From the NCBI RefSeq assembly GCF_038007285.1, contig NZ_JBBOWX010000001.1, positions 124,001 to 188,000 of the forward strand: a stretch of 64,000 nucleotides of DNA, given 5' to 3'. Made by a program: the position numbers and the translations under genes. Shown one piece after another: positions 1-8,741 of this stretch; position 1 is the stretch's first letter, and the number at the start of each line of letters is the position of its first letter. A model generated the notes under the pieces. That model did no database searches. It was not told the DNA's origin and worked only from the letters and a program-made list of their open reading frames with translations. The stretch is from Sporosarcina sp. FSL K6-3457 (lineage in GTDB: Bacteria; Bacillota; Bacilli; Bacillales_A; Planococcaceae).

Positions 1-46
1 CTATGATATTCAGTAGGAATGAATTTATGTAAGGATGGGATTGGCA

Positions 47-1000
47 ATGGGACAAAATGAACAGAAATTAATGGTGAGAACAGCCACCCTTTATTACCAC
101 GAAGGGTGGACGCAGGCACAAATTTCTAAAAAAATTGGCATGTCCCGGCCAATTATCTCTCGATTGCTTCAAAAAGCAAAGGACACAGGTATTGTAGAAG
201 TGTTTATTAAGGACGAAACGGTGCATACAGTAGCGCTCGAGCAACAACTTGAGAAATTTTATGACCTTGATGAAGCGGTTGTTGTACCGACAAGTCACGC
301 GCAGGGGCATACGATGAAAAGTGCGGTTGCCTCTGCAGCCGCTTATTATGCTGCAAAAAAAGCAAGAAATATTAGTCGTCTTGGAATCTCCTGGGGGACG
401 ACGGTGTCGGAGTTTGTAAAATCGTATCCGTATGAAAACAGGACAGATATGCACATTGTTCCTTTAGAAGGTGGAATGGGAAGGGAATCCATTGATATTC
501 ATGCGAATCATCTTGCGTATGAGCTAGCGAAAAAGATGCAGGCATCCTGTTCCTATTTATATGCGCCTGCAATTGTGGATTCAGAGGAAGTAAAGAATCA
601 TTTTATGGAGATTTCGGATATCAAGACGGTATTGCAAGAGGGTGCACAGACGGAAATGGCTATCATTGGTGTTGGTAACCCACATGAGGACTCGACACTT
701 GAAAAAGTAGGTTATCTACAGGCGGAGGATGCTGCATCGCTGAGAGAAGCAGGCGCAGCTGGGGATGTAGGCTTTCGTTTTTTCAATGACAATGGTGAGC
801 TAGTGGATCATCCGTTTAATGAACGGGTTGTTGGTGTTGATTTTGAACAATTGAAAGAGATTCCAACGGTGGTTGCGATTGCAGATGGTACGCATAAATT
901 GAGAAGCTTGAGGGGCATTTTGGCGAGTCGGATTGTTGATGTGCTTGTCATTGATGAGCATTCTGCGGTACAACTTGTCAAAACAAAAACAAATGTTTAG
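47..1000 (+). CDS. SorC/DeoR-type sugar-binding transcriptional regulator (copy 1)
   Basis: This is a SorC-family regulator of about 317 residues. An N-terminal helix-turn-helix (roughly residues 15-50, with the family phrase GWTQAQIS...GMSRPIISRLLQ) binds DNA, and the long C-terminal domain has the fold that senses a phosphorylated sugar. I place the start at ATG 47, preceded by AAGGA at 31-35, because the paralogue just downstream begins at the equivalent residue. An upstream in-frame ATG at 35 would overlap the ribosome site. It lies first in a polyol PTS block, so control of one of the two PTS operons is likely. Which operon it controls cannot be told. The family assignment is firm. Confidence 0.88.
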   Translation: MGQNEQKLMVRTATLYYHEGWTQAQISKKIGMSRPIISRLLQKAKDTGIVEVFIKDETVHTVALEQQLEKFYDLDEAVVVPTSHAQGHTMKSAVASAAAYYAAKKARNISRLGISWGTTVSEFVKSYPYENRTDMHIVPLEGGMGRESIDIHANHLAYELAKKMQASCSYLYAPAIVDSEEVKNHFMEISDIKTVLQEGAQTEMAIIGVGNPHEDSTLEKVGYLQAEDAASLREAGAAGDVGFRFFNDNGELVDHPFNERVVGVDFEQLKEIPTVVAIADGTHKLRSLRGILASRIVDVLVIDEHSAVQLVKTKTNV

Positions 1001-1016
1001 TGTTTTCACAAATGCT

Positions 1017-1042
1017 CACACCTGCTAGAGGGTGTGTTTTCT
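1017..1042 (+). terminator. Rho-independent terminator after first SorC-type gene
   Basis: A CACACC arm (1017-1022) pairs with GGTGTG (1031-1036) and is followed by TTTTCTTT. The stem is short, so termination may be partial. Confidence 0.6.
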
Positions 1043-1083
1043 TTATTGAATTGTAATTTAAATGCACTTTCTTCCAAAGGAAT

Positions 1084-1092
1084 TGTTATAAT
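1084..1092 (+). promoter_or_regulatory. Extended -10 promoter for second SorC-type gene
   Basis: TGTTATAAT is an extended -10 (TGnTATAAT) 38 bases before the ATG at 1130. No convincing -35 is seen, as is usual for extended -10 promoters. It sits just after the terminator of the upstream gene, so the second regulator probably has its own transcript. Confidence 0.5.
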
Positions 1093-1129
1093 GAAGAAAA
1101 TGTCACTAGACAATAAATGAGGGATTGTT

Positions 1130-2074
1130 ATGTTAAGTTGGGAAGAACGTCGTCAACTCGTTAAAGTTGCCAACCTATACTATGTGGAAGGCTGGACGCA
1201 ACAGCAGATTGCAAAAAAAATTGGTGTTTCTCGTCCTGTCATTTCGAAAATGCTACAAAAGGCAAAAGATGTGGGAATTGTAGAGGTATACATAAAAGAT
1301 GAAAACGTACATACAGTAGACTTAGAAAAAAAGCTTGAAGAAAAATTTAGGTTGCAGGATACGGTTGTAGTTCCGGCTACTGGCCTTACACCAGATATGA
1401 CCAGGCGCGCAGTTGGTCAAGCGGCCGGACGTTATTTGGCCAAGCATTTAGCAAGTGACGTAGAAAGGCTTGGTATTTCTTGGGGAACGACGCTTGCAGA
1501 AGTTGTCAAAGAGTACCCTTTTGAGCGACGAGAAAATATGAGTGTGGTCCCTCTTGTCGGGGGGATGGGAACAAAAAGTGTGGAAATTCACGCTAATCAT
1601 CTTGCTTATGAGCTTGCTAAAAAAATGAATGGCAAGTGTTGCTACTTATACGCGCCCGCCATTGTTGAAACGGAAGAGTTAAAAGACCGACTTGTAAAAA
1701 TGGATGACATTGCCCAAGTATTAGAAGAAGGGAAGAATGTCCAAGTTGCTGTAATTGGTATCGGAAATCCGCATAAGGGATCTACGATGAAGGATATTGG
1801 TTATTTGCAAGATGCCGATATTCAAAATTTGAAAAAAGCTGGTGCTATTGGAGATATTAGCTCTCGCTTTTTTGATCAGGATGGTACGCCTATCGAGAAC
1901 AATCTCAATAACCGAATTATTGGTCTGAGTCTGAAGGACTTGAGGAAAATCCCTTATGTCATTGGGGTTGTAGAAGGGGCGTATAAGGCGGAAAGTATTC
2001 TAGCTGCGCTTCAAGGCGGCTATGTGCAAACGCTAATTATTGATGAAGAGACTGCACGGGCTCTATTAAATTAA
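1130..2074 (+). CDS. SorC/DeoR-type sugar-binding transcriptional regulator (copy 2)
   Basis: A 314-residue SorC-family regulator, clearly paralogous to the gene before it. The helix-turn-helix region (about residues 18-50, GWTQQQIAKKIGVSRP) and the linker with VHTVDLEKKL differ from copy 1 at only a minority of positions. The C-terminal effector domain carries the same LGISWGTT and HANHLAYELAKKM stretches. The ATG at 1130 follows GAGGG at good spacing. Two nearly matching regulators beside two polyol PTS operons suggest that each controls one operon, or that both respond to related sugar phosphates. That pairing is inference. Confidence 0.88.
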   Translation: MLSWEERRQLVKVANLYYVEGWTQQQIAKKIGVSRPVISKMLQKAKDVGIVEVYIKDENVHTVDLEKKLEEKFRLQDTVVVPATGLTPDMTRRAVGQAAGRYLAKHLASDVERLGISWGTTLAEVVKEYPFERRENMSVVPLVGGMGTKSVEIHANHLAYELAKKMNGKCCYLYAPAIVETEELKDRLVKMDDIAQVLEEGKNVQVAVIGIGNPHKGSTMKDIGYLQDADIQNLKKAGAIGDISSRFFDQDGTPIENNLNNRIIGLSLKDLRKIPYVIGVVEGAYKAESILAALQGGYVQTLIIDEETARALLN

Positions 2075-2086
2075 ATAATAAAACGG

Positions 2087-2122
2087 AAATATGCCCTGAA
2101 TATTCGGGCATATTTTATTTTT
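2087..2122 (+). terminator. Terminator after second SorC-type gene
   Basis: AAATATGCCC (2087-2096) pairs with GGGCATATTT (2106-2115), followed by a T-rich run to about 2122. Confidence 0.8.
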
Positions 2123-2168
2123 CTGACAGTGTCACAATTGTGTACAAAAAGCGAGCTACAAACTGGGA

Positions 2169-2182
2169 TGAAAACGCATACA
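2169..2182 (+). promoter_or_regulatory. Possible CcpA (cre) site before PRD regulator/PTS operon
   Basis: TGAAAACGCATACA matches the cre consensus TGWAANCGNTNWCA at all but one position. It lies 51 bases before the regulator start, where catabolite repression of a PTS operon would be expected. A single 13/14 match can arise by chance. Confidence 0.4.
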
Positions 2183-2232
2183 TTTGTTTAGGTATCCGTG
2201 ATAACATAAAAATAAGCAGGGAGGTCACAACG

Positions 2233-4314
2233 ATGTATCTAGATGAAAGAAGCAGTTTATTGTTAAAGGATCTAATTCATAATCCAGACTTTAAAAATAA
2301 AGATCTGGAGGAAAAGTATGGTCTAAGCCGACGCCAAGTGAGCTATAGCATTGAAAAAGTCAATGGCTGGTTAACGATGAACGATTTGCCGAAGATTGAA
2401 CGGACAAATAATGGTTTTTTCATAATTAGTGTAGAGTTGTTGTCATATTTTAAGGTGGACAATCAGAAGGAGCTTGTCAGACAGCAATATAATTTGTCTG
2501 AGAAAGAACGAGTACAGCTTATTTTATTATTGATTTTAAGCAAAGAGGACGCTCTGTCGCTTATTCACCTTACAAGTGCCTTGCTGGTAAGTAAGAATAC
2601 AGTATTAAATGATCTGAAATTAGCACAAGCGATGCTTCACTCACATAATCTTGCTGTCAACTACTCGCGCCAGTCTGGATATGTAATGACGGGGAATGAA
2701 TTGCAAAAGAGAAAATTGCTGATAGATACGATACAGATTGTTCTTGATAATGAACATGGCGAAGCAATTATCGAAAAAATAACAGGTGTTGAAAAAAAGA
2801 AACGACAAGAAGTTCAGCGATGGCTTGAGCAGATAGAAGAGCAGCTGAATTTAACATTTACTGATGAAAGGATGAAGCAACTACCCTATATTCTTACGAT
2901 TATCCTTATACGAATAAAGCAGAAAGAATGCATTGAAGCTGCTTTCTCTATTCATTATGAAGAACTTTCAGATACTAAAGAATACCAAGCTGTTGAATTA
3001 CTGCTATCTACCTATGGTGATATTCCAAGGGAAGAGCGGTTGTTCATAACACTGAATATTCTAGCATCTAATGTTTCAGCTTCTGAAGTATTAGCAGATA
3101 AAATTGTTCCTCAATTAATGAAAGCTGTAGAAGAAATACTAGTGTTGTTTGAACGAAATACTTGTATTGAATTAAAGGAAAAAGAGAAACTCATTCAACT
3201 CATTTTTATCCATATGAAACCGGCATATTACCGGATTAAATACCAGCTGACAACTTCAAATATGTACACAGAAAAAATTAGTACGGAATTTGGAGAACTT
3301 CATTATTTGATAAAACAGTCGCTTGAGCCGCTACAAACATTAATTGGAGAACCGATACCAGAGAGTGAAGTTGTCTATTTAACGATGTTTATCGGTGGGT
3401 GGCTTGAGCGGCAGGGAGACCATATTCATTATAAAACACGAGCTGTGGTCGTCTGCCCGAATGGATTATCTGTTTCCAAGTTGATGAAAAATAGTCTGCA
3501 AAAGATTTTTCCTGAGTTTCTCTTTTTAGATTCTTTGTCTGTGCGAGAATTTCATCATTTTAAGTTAGATTATGATCTGGTCTTTTCGCCGCATATGCTG
3601 CCAACGGAGAAAAAGGTATATATTGTCCAACAACTACCGACGGAAGAAGAAAAATTGCAACTCAGGAAACGAGTCATGCAGGAGCTATATGGCTATGCGC
3701 CCTCCGTCATCAGTGTAGAAGAAATACTTTCTATTGTTAACAAGCACCAGGGGAGAAATAATGATTCGAAGCTAAAAAAGGAATTACAGTCATTTTTGGA
3801 AATAAAGCAAGCAACGCCAACGATACGAGACTTAGGAAAGAAGGTACGACCCAATCTGACAGATTTTATCACAGAAGAGGTTATTACAATAGTTCCTGCT
3901 GTTTCGGACTGGCAAGAAGCGATACGTCTTTCTGCAGCTCCACTCATTCAAAATGGCTCTATTGAACCGGAATATGTGGAGGAAATTATTCGTGACCACA
4001 ATTATGAAATCCCGTATATGGTTCTGGGAAAACAGGTATCGATTCCACATGCAAACCCTGAAAGTGGTGTGAATAAAACGGCAATGAGCTTGTTATGTAT
4101 AAAAGAGGGTGTATCGTTTTCGAAACAATTTCATGTTCATCTGGTTGTGGTAATAGCTGCGAAAGAGAAGGAAAAGCATATTAGAGGGCTGTTTCAGCTA
4201 TCGAAACTTGCCCTTAATGATGAAGAGGTATATGCGATTGCACAGGCAAACAGTAAGAAAAAAATCATCGATATTATGAGAACGTATGAGGAAGAGGATG
4301 AGGACGATGGATAA
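2233..4314 (+). CDS. PRD-domain (BglG/MtlR-type) PTS-controlled transcription regulator
   Basis: A 693-residue multidomain regulator. The order is N-terminal helix-turn-helix domains (about 1-130), two PRD domains (about 170-390), an EIIB-like domain with the phospho-cysteine motif VVVCPNGLSVSK (about 405-420) and a C-terminal EIIA-like domain with the phospho-histidine motif SIPHANP (about 605). Such proteins activate PTS operons and are tuned by phosphorylation from HPr and the cognate EII proteins. I choose ATG 2233, which has AGGGAGGT eight bases upstream. An in-frame start at 2140 exists but has no ribosome site. The stop overlaps the next gene by 8 bp, so the regulator is cotranscribed with the galactitol-type PTS. 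Confidence 0.9.
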   Translation: MYLDERSSLLLKDLIHNPDFKNKDLEEKYGLSRRQVSYSIEKVNGWLTMNDLPKIERTNNGFFIISVELLSYFKVDNQKELVRQQYNLSEKERVQLILLLILSKEDALSLIHLTSALLVSKNTVLNDLKLAQAMLHSHNLAVNYSRQSGYVMTGNELQKRKLLIDTIQIVLDNEHGEAIIEKITGVEKKKRQEVQRWLEQIEEQLNLTFTDERMKQLPYILTIILIRIKQKECIEAAFSIHYEELSDTKEYQAVELLLSTYGDIPREERLFITLNILASNVSASEVLADKIVPQLMKAVEEILVLFERNTCIELKEKEKLIQLIFIHMKPAYYRIKYQLTTSNMYTEKISTEFGELHYLIKQSLEPLQTLIGEPIPESEVVYLTMFIGGWLERQGDHIHYKTRAVVVCPNGLSVSKLMKNSLQKIFPEFLFLDSLSVREFHHFKLDYDLVFSPHMLPTEKKVYIVQQLPTEEEKLQLRKRVMQELYGYAPSVISVEEILSIVNKHQGRNNDSKLKKELQSFLEIKQATPTIRDLGKKVRPNLTDFITEEVITIVPAVSDWQEAIRLSAAPLIQNGSIEPEYVEEIIRDHNYEIPYMVLGKQVSIPHANPESGVNKTAMSLLCIKEGVSFSKQFHVHLVVVIAAKEKEKHIRGLFQLSKLALNDEEVYAIAQANSKKKIIDIMRTYEEEDEDDG

Positions 4315-4786
4315 CCGTATTACATTAAATACGCAGCTTGTGGAGTTGCAGGCAGAGCATGAATCAAATGAAGATGTTATTCGTCATCTGTTCGAAAAGC
4401 TTCATTCACTTCACTATGTGAAAGAATCTTATTTGGAAGCCGTTTTGGATAGAGAAAAGGAATATCCAACTGGATTACCGCTTACGAAAACGGGCGTAGC
4501 AATTCCGCACACTGATTCAGAGCATGTGTTGAAACCAACCATCGCCATAAGTGTATTGAACAAGCCTGTCACATTCAGTGTAATGGGTAGTCCTGAGACA
4601 AAAATTGATGTTGAAATTGTTCTCATGCTTGCGATTTCTGATCCACAAAAACAAATTTCGATGCTTCAGCGATTAATGACTGTTTTTCAGGATGAGCAAG
4701 CAATGGAACTAATTAAAAGTGCAAAAAGGGAAGAAGAAGTAGTGAATTTGTTAAATAATCAGCTCCAATTAAATGAGAGCGCTTAA
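4307..4786 (+). CDS. PTS EIIA, galactitol/fructose-type
   Basis: A 159-residue single-domain EIIA of the fructose/mannitol superfamily. The phosphorylated histidine is His68 in GVAIPHTDSEHV. It passes phosphate from HPr to the EIIB encoded at 6241. ATG 4307 overlaps the end of the regulator gene (TAA at 4312-4314), and the purine-rich region upstream serves as ribosome site. Arrangement and size match GatA proteins. The transported sugar cannot be read from sequence; galactitol or a related polyol is the best guess. Confidence 0.87.
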   Translation: MDNRITLNTQLVELQAEHESNEDVIRHLFEKLHSLHYVKESYLEAVLDREKEYPTGLPLTKTGVAIPHTDSEHVLKPTIAISVLNKPVTFSVMGSPETKIDVEIVLMLAISDPQKQISMLQRLMTVFQDEQAMELIKSAKREEEVVNLLNNQLQLNESA

Positions 4787-4823
4787 ATAAAATCGTTTTT
4801 AAAATAACTCTGGGGGTGTAAAA

Positions 4824-6215
4824 ATGATTAAAGAAGCAGTGGATTTCGTATTGGATTTAGGTCCGACTATTATGCTGCCAATTATCATGTTGGCGTTTGG
4901 CTTAATTTTGAAACAGGGGTTTAATAAATCTTTTCGTGCAGCACTGACAATTGGTATCGGTTTCGTTGGGGTGAATCTTGTGATTGGGCTTCTTATGGAA
5001 GCACTTGGACCTGCCACACAGGCAATGGTTGAATCACTCGGCCTTAGCTTAGATATTTTAGATGTAGGTTGGCCGATTGGTGCGGCGATGTCATTTGGAA
5101 CGCCGGTTGCACCGCTGATGATTCCTTTAATTCTTATTCTAAATGTTATTTTGTTGTCCTTAAATTGGACGAAAACGTTGAACGTCGATATATGGAACTT
5201 CTGGCATTTGATTTTCGCGGCTTCTATTGCCTATTATGCCTACGATAACATGTTTCTGGCAATCGCTGTAGGTCTAGTTGTTACTGCAATTACGCTGAAG
5301 TTAGCAGACTGGACTGCGCCTGCGATTGAACATCATTTTGGCCTGAAGGGTGTCTCGATGGCGCACTCAGAAACGGTCAACTTTGCACCATTGATGTATG
5401 CATCCAATCGTATCATGGATAAAATTCCGGGGCTGAACAAATTGCATGCTGATCCTGAAACATTGAAGAAACGATTTGGTATTTTTGGTGAACCGCTTGT
5501 CATGGGTTTGGTACTTGGAGTTCTAATCGGTCTACTTGGCGGTTATGACGCTAAAGGGGTGATGGGGCTTGGTGTTCAAATGGCTGCTGTCCTCATTTTA
5601 ATGCCGCGTATGGTAGCGCTTCTGATGGAAGGACTCATTCCTATTTCGGAAGGGGCTCGGGATTATATTAATCGAAAGTATCCTGGTAAAAACGTCTACA
5701 TTGGACTTGATACTGCCATTGTCATTGGACATCCGGCGAATATGGCAGTTGCGCTTTTGATGGTGCCTATTACAATTTTGCTTGCAGTTACTTTGCCTTA
5801 CAATAATATGTTGCCATTTGCTGATTTATCGGTGCTACCATTCACAGTAGTTTGGGCGGTTGCGGCTGCCCGCGGAAACATTATTCGTGGACTGATCAAT
5901 AGTGTTTTTGCCTTAATGATTGTGTTCTTTATTGCGACAAACCTAGCAGAGCTAGCAACGACGATGGGACGCGCAGTTGGCTTTGCTTTCCCAGAAGGAG
6001 CATCGTTAATTTCTGGTATTGATTTAGGTTCACACATACTTCCATGGATTATTCTTCGTTTGCTCGATCCAAGTAACCCTTATTTCATTGCAGCACTTGG
6101 AGCAGCCCTTATTTATGGTTTGCTATGGTACTGGGTCCGCAACGATATTCGTAAGCAATATGCAAAAGAAATGGGTCTTGAGGTACAGGAAACAAATGCT
6201 TCAGTGAAAAAATAA
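4824..6215 (+). CDS. PTS EIIC, galactitol-type permease
   Basis: A 463-residue polytopic membrane protein, the sugar-translocating subunit of a Gat-family PTS. Many hydrophobic segments are visible, with the family stretch around AMSFGTPVAP and a conserved loop near HSETVNFAPLMY. Gat-type permeases are encoded as separate IIA, IIB and IIC proteins, as here. The start ATG follows GGGGGTG at good spacing. It is in one operon with IIA and IIB. Substrate is a hexitol-like polyol by family; the exact one is unknown. Confidence 0.9.
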   Translation: MIKEAVDFVLDLGPTIMLPIIMLAFGLILKQGFNKSFRAALTIGIGFVGVNLVIGLLMEALGPATQAMVESLGLSLDILDVGWPIGAAMSFGTPVAPLMIPLILILNVILLSLNWTKTLNVDIWNFWHLIFAASIAYYAYDNMFLAIAVGLVVTAITLKLADWTAPAIEHHFGLKGVSMAHSETVNFAPLMYASNRIMDKIPGLNKLHADPETLKKRFGIFGEPLVMGLVLGVLIGLLGGYDAKGVMGLGVQMAAVLILMPRMVALLMEGLIPISEGARDYINRKYPGKNVYIGLDTAIVIGHPANMAVALLMVPITILLAVTLPYNNMLPFADLSVLPFTVVWAVAAARGNIIRGLINSVFALMIVFFIATNLAELATTMGRAVGFAFPEGASLISGIDLGSHILPWIILRLLDPSNPYFIAALGAALIYGLLWYWVRNDIRKQYAKEMGLEVQETNASVKK

Positions 6216-6240
6216 TAGTAGACTTTAGGAGGAATTAATG

Positions 6241-6519
6241 ATGGCTAAAAAAATACTTGTATCATGTGGGACAGCAGTTGCGACATCTACGGTTGTTGCA
6301 AAAAAAGTGGAAGAAATACTTGGGAAAAAGGGATACGATGTTGTTGTTGAACAGTGTAAAGCATCGGAAGTGCCTTACAAGGCGGCGGGTGCAGATGTGA
6401 TTGTGACAACGACGCCTATCAGCGATGCCGGGGATACACCGGTTATTCAAACGATTTCGTTTTTAACGGGTGTTGGCATAGATGATGATATTGAAAAAAT
6501 CATCAAGTATTTAAACTGA
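6241..6519 (+). CDS. PTS EIIB, galactitol-type
   Basis: A 92-residue EIIB with the phospho-cysteine near the N terminus (Cys9 in ILVSCGTAVATST), typical of the lactose/galactitol group. It takes phosphate from the EIIA and delivers it to the sugar in EIIC. Two adjacent ATGs (6238, 6241) are possible. The second lies eight bases after AGGAGG and is preferred. It is separated from EIIC by 25 bases. Confidence 0.92.
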   Translation: MAKKILVSCGTAVATSTVVAKKVEEILGKKGYDVVVEQCKASEVPYKAAGADVIVTTTPISDAGDTPVIQTISFLTGVGIDDDIEKIIKYLN

Positions 6520-6524
6520 TATCA

Positions 6525-6554
6525 AGGGGTCTTTATGGCCCCTACTCATTTTTG
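6525..6554 (+). terminator. Weak terminator or attenuator inside the Gat-type operon
   Basis: AGGGGTC (about 6525-6531) pairs with GGCCCCT (6537-6543) with one G-U pair, and CATTTTT follows. It lies between EIIB and the next gene and may lower expression of the distal dehydrogenase genes. Confidence 0.45.
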
Positions 6555-6569
6555 GAGGAGGCGTTCACT

Positions 6570-7001
6570 GTGTCGACTTACAGCTACAATAACTCAGCAA
6601 GAAATATGACACTCATCGTTCCAGTGCTATTGATGGTTGGCCTTTTTATATGGGCTGTGTATGGATTATTTTCTGAAGGTGCTCTCATGATTTATAAGCT
6701 TACGGTTTACACGATGCCTGTTCTTCTTGCATCCTCTTTTTTCGGGCTACATAACCCATCGAGCATTGTTGTGACGGATGAAACGATCACATTTAACGGT
6801 TTTGGGCGCAGCCATACGTATACATGGGAAGAGGCTGGAATCATCTATATAAAAAGTTACGGTTATGTTGGCAAAACACTTATCCGTCTTGGTAAGCCAC
6901 GTATTTTAGGTGGGCGCTACTGGATTACGAATGAGATGCAAGGATACAGTGAACTGCTCGACTTCTTAGAGCAAAGGGATGGAAGGGGAGTGGCAAAATG
7001 A
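6570..7001 (+). CDS. Small membrane protein of unknown function in PTS operon
   Basis: I do not recognise this 143-residue protein. It has two hydrophobic segments (about residues 14-34 and 42-62). A soluble C-terminal half rich in aromatic residues (TYTWEEAGIIYIKSYGY) looks like a small beta-rich PH-like fold. GTG 6570 is chosen because GGAGGAGG lies eight bases upstream; a longer frame starts at TTG 6552 inside that ribosome site. The end overlaps the following dehydrogenase gene by 4 bp, so the two are translationally coupled. A role in the polyol pathway is only suggested by position. Confidence 0.7.
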   Translation: MSTYSYNNSARNMTLIVPVLLMVGLFIWAVYGLFSEGALMIYKLTVYTMPVLLASSFFGLHNPSSIVVTDETITFNGFGRSHTYTWEEAGIIYIKSYGYVGKTLIRLGKPRILGGRYWITNEMQGYSELLDFLEQRDGRGVAK

Positions 7002-8023
7002 AATCGGCGGTTTTTTACGATAAGCATGATATTCGATACGAAGAGCACCCCATTCCGGAAATTGGAGTAGGAGAAGTTCTATTGAAGATGGAGATATGTG
7101 GGTTATGTGGCACGGATATTCATAAAGTACTGGGCGAAACAGTACCTTCTTCAAGTGTGCTTGGCCATGAGGTTTCTGGAACAATTGTCAAGGTAGGGCA
7201 TGGTATCGAGGATTATAAAGAAGGTGATCGAGTGTACGTTGCTCACCACGTACCTTGCTTTACCTGCCATTATTGCCAACGAAAGATGTATACACTATGT
7301 AAACAATTTAAAGAAACAAATCTTGATCCAGGTGGATTTTCTGAATATATCCGTGTTCCAGCGCTACACGTCAAGCATACAATGGGCAAGTTACCTAATG
7401 ATGTGACGTTCGAGCAAGGTGCATTGGTAGAACCAGTTGCCTGCTGTCTACATGGATTTGAATCAATTCGTATTCGTCCAGGAGACTCAGTACTTATTTT
7501 GGGAGCAGGGCAGATTGGCTGTATTCAAATCCAGATTGTGCGGCACCTGCTGGCAGGCCAGATTATTGTCAGTGATATTAACCCTTATCGTCTGGAACAA
7601 TCGCTACAGTTTGGCGCAGATTACACGGTGAATAGCCAACATGAAAATATGGTGGAAAAAGTTATGCAGTTAACAGGTGGAAATGGTGTTGACCATGTAA
7701 TTATTTCCGCAGGAATCAACAGTTTACTACCGCAAGCGATGGAGTGTGTCAGACGCGGCGGAACGATTCTAGTGTTTGCACCTTTCAAAAATGAAAATAT
7801 ATCAATTCCAGCAGAGCGATTTTTCAATGATGAGATTAAAGTAATTGGCTCATATTCATCGAATCCATACAATTATGAAATTGCGCTACAAATGATACAA
7901 CAAGGCGTTATTGCTACAGAGAAGATGGTTACGCATCGCTTTCCACTATCGCAATTACTTGAAGCTATTCAATGTGCACATAATCCGAATGAACATGTGT
8001 TAAAAGTGCTAATCACTCCTTAA
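6998..8023 (+). CDS. Zinc-dependent alcohol dehydrogenase (GatD/sorbitol dehydrogenase-like)
   Basis: A 341-residue medium-chain dehydrogenase. The catalytic zinc site is seen in CGLCGTD and GHEVSG. The structural zinc loop has four cysteines spaced C-x2-C-x2-C-x7-C (CFTCHYCQRKMYTLC). The Rossmann nucleotide-binding motif is VLILGAGQIG. Such enzymes beside a Gat-type PTS oxidise the imported polyol phosphate to a keto-sugar phosphate with NAD, as galactitol-1-phosphate dehydrogenase does. Coupled to the previous gene by an ATGA-type overlap. Exact substrate unknown. Confidence 0.88.
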   Translation: MKSAVFYDKHDIRYEEHPIPEIGVGEVLLKMEICGLCGTDIHKVLGETVPSSSVLGHEVSGTIVKVGHGIEDYKEGDRVYVAHHVPCFTCHYCQRKMYTLCKQFKETNLDPGGFSEYIRVPALHVKHTMGKLPNDVTFEQGALVEPVACCLHGFESIRIRPGDSVLILGAGQIGCIQIQIVRHLLAGQIIVSDINPYRLEQSLQFGADYTVNSQHENMVEKVMQLTGGNGVDHVIISAGINSLLPQAMECVRRGGTILVFAPFKNENISIPAERFFNDEIKVIGSYSSNPYNYEIALQMIQQGVIATEKMVTHRFPLSQLLEAIQCAHNPNEHVLKVLITP

Positions 8024-8069
8024 TTAAAATGTATGAGACTTGTGAGATTATAATCAGGGGAGGAACGTC

Positions 8070-8741
8070 ATGGACATTATGCTTAATGGGAAAACAGCAC
8101 TGGTCATTGGTGGAAGTAGTCCAATGATTTCAGCGATTTGTACACAACTTGCAGAATCCGGTGTGCACGTCTGGCATCAACTATTTAAACAAGAGAAACA
8201 GGAAAAAGTCCCACTGGTTACATCTATTGTGGCCGATGTGCGAAATCCAAATGACATGAAAAAGTTAATAACAACTATTTTAAATGAAAGTGAAAAAATT
8301 GATTTATTAATCAATGCTTCTCCTATGGAGCCTGCCTGCTTATTGAGTGAGTTGGCAGTAGAAGACTGGTTAAGGGTATTTGAATTTCATATAGATGTCC
8401 CTTTTCTTTCTTGTAGAGAAATTATTCCACAAATGGTTCGGCAAGGCGGCGGTGCCGTCGTAAATATTTCTTCATCCGCAGCAATTACGGGAGAAGGTGG
8501 ACCCCATTTTGCTGCTGCGAAAAGTACATTAAATGCGATGACGCGTGGGTTGGCTCGTGAATACCGCGGCCAAGGTATCCAGGTGAATGGAGTAGCCCCT
8601 TCTCCCTTTACAAAAGATGAAGAAGAGAATCGAAGTATAGCCGCTTCGACAGCTGCGATGGTAGTCCTTCTCTGTTCGGAATATGGTAGGCGTTTCAGTG
8701 GAGAAACAATCATGATTGATGGAGGGGAAAGTGTTGGATAA
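8070..8741 (+). CDS. Degenerate short-chain dehydrogenase (SDR) family protein
   Basis: A 223-residue SDR-fold protein that lacks hallmark residues. Where family members have Tyr-x-x-x-Lys, this one reads HFAAAKSTL, so the catalytic Tyr is Phe (TTT codon). The N-terminal glycine motif is also degenerate (GGSSPMIS instead of a GxxxGIG pattern), and NAG is NAS. The Ser region (NISSSAAITG) and the C-terminal GETIMIDGG remain. Its start has GGGGAGG upstream. It overlaps a second, intact SDR gene. It may be a non-catalytic partner or regulatory subunit, or be decaying. The reading frame is intact. Confidence 0.8.
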   Translation: MDIMLNGKTALVIGGSSPMISAICTQLAESGVHVWHQLFKQEKQEKVPLVTSIVADVRNPNDMKKLITTILNESEKIDLLINASPMEPACLLSELAVEDWLRVFEFHIDVPFLSCREIIPQMVRQGGGAVVNISSSAAITGEGGPHFAAAKSTLNAMTRGLAREYRGQGIQVNGVAPSPFTKDEEENRSIAASTAAMVVLLCSEYGRRFSGETIMIDGGESVG

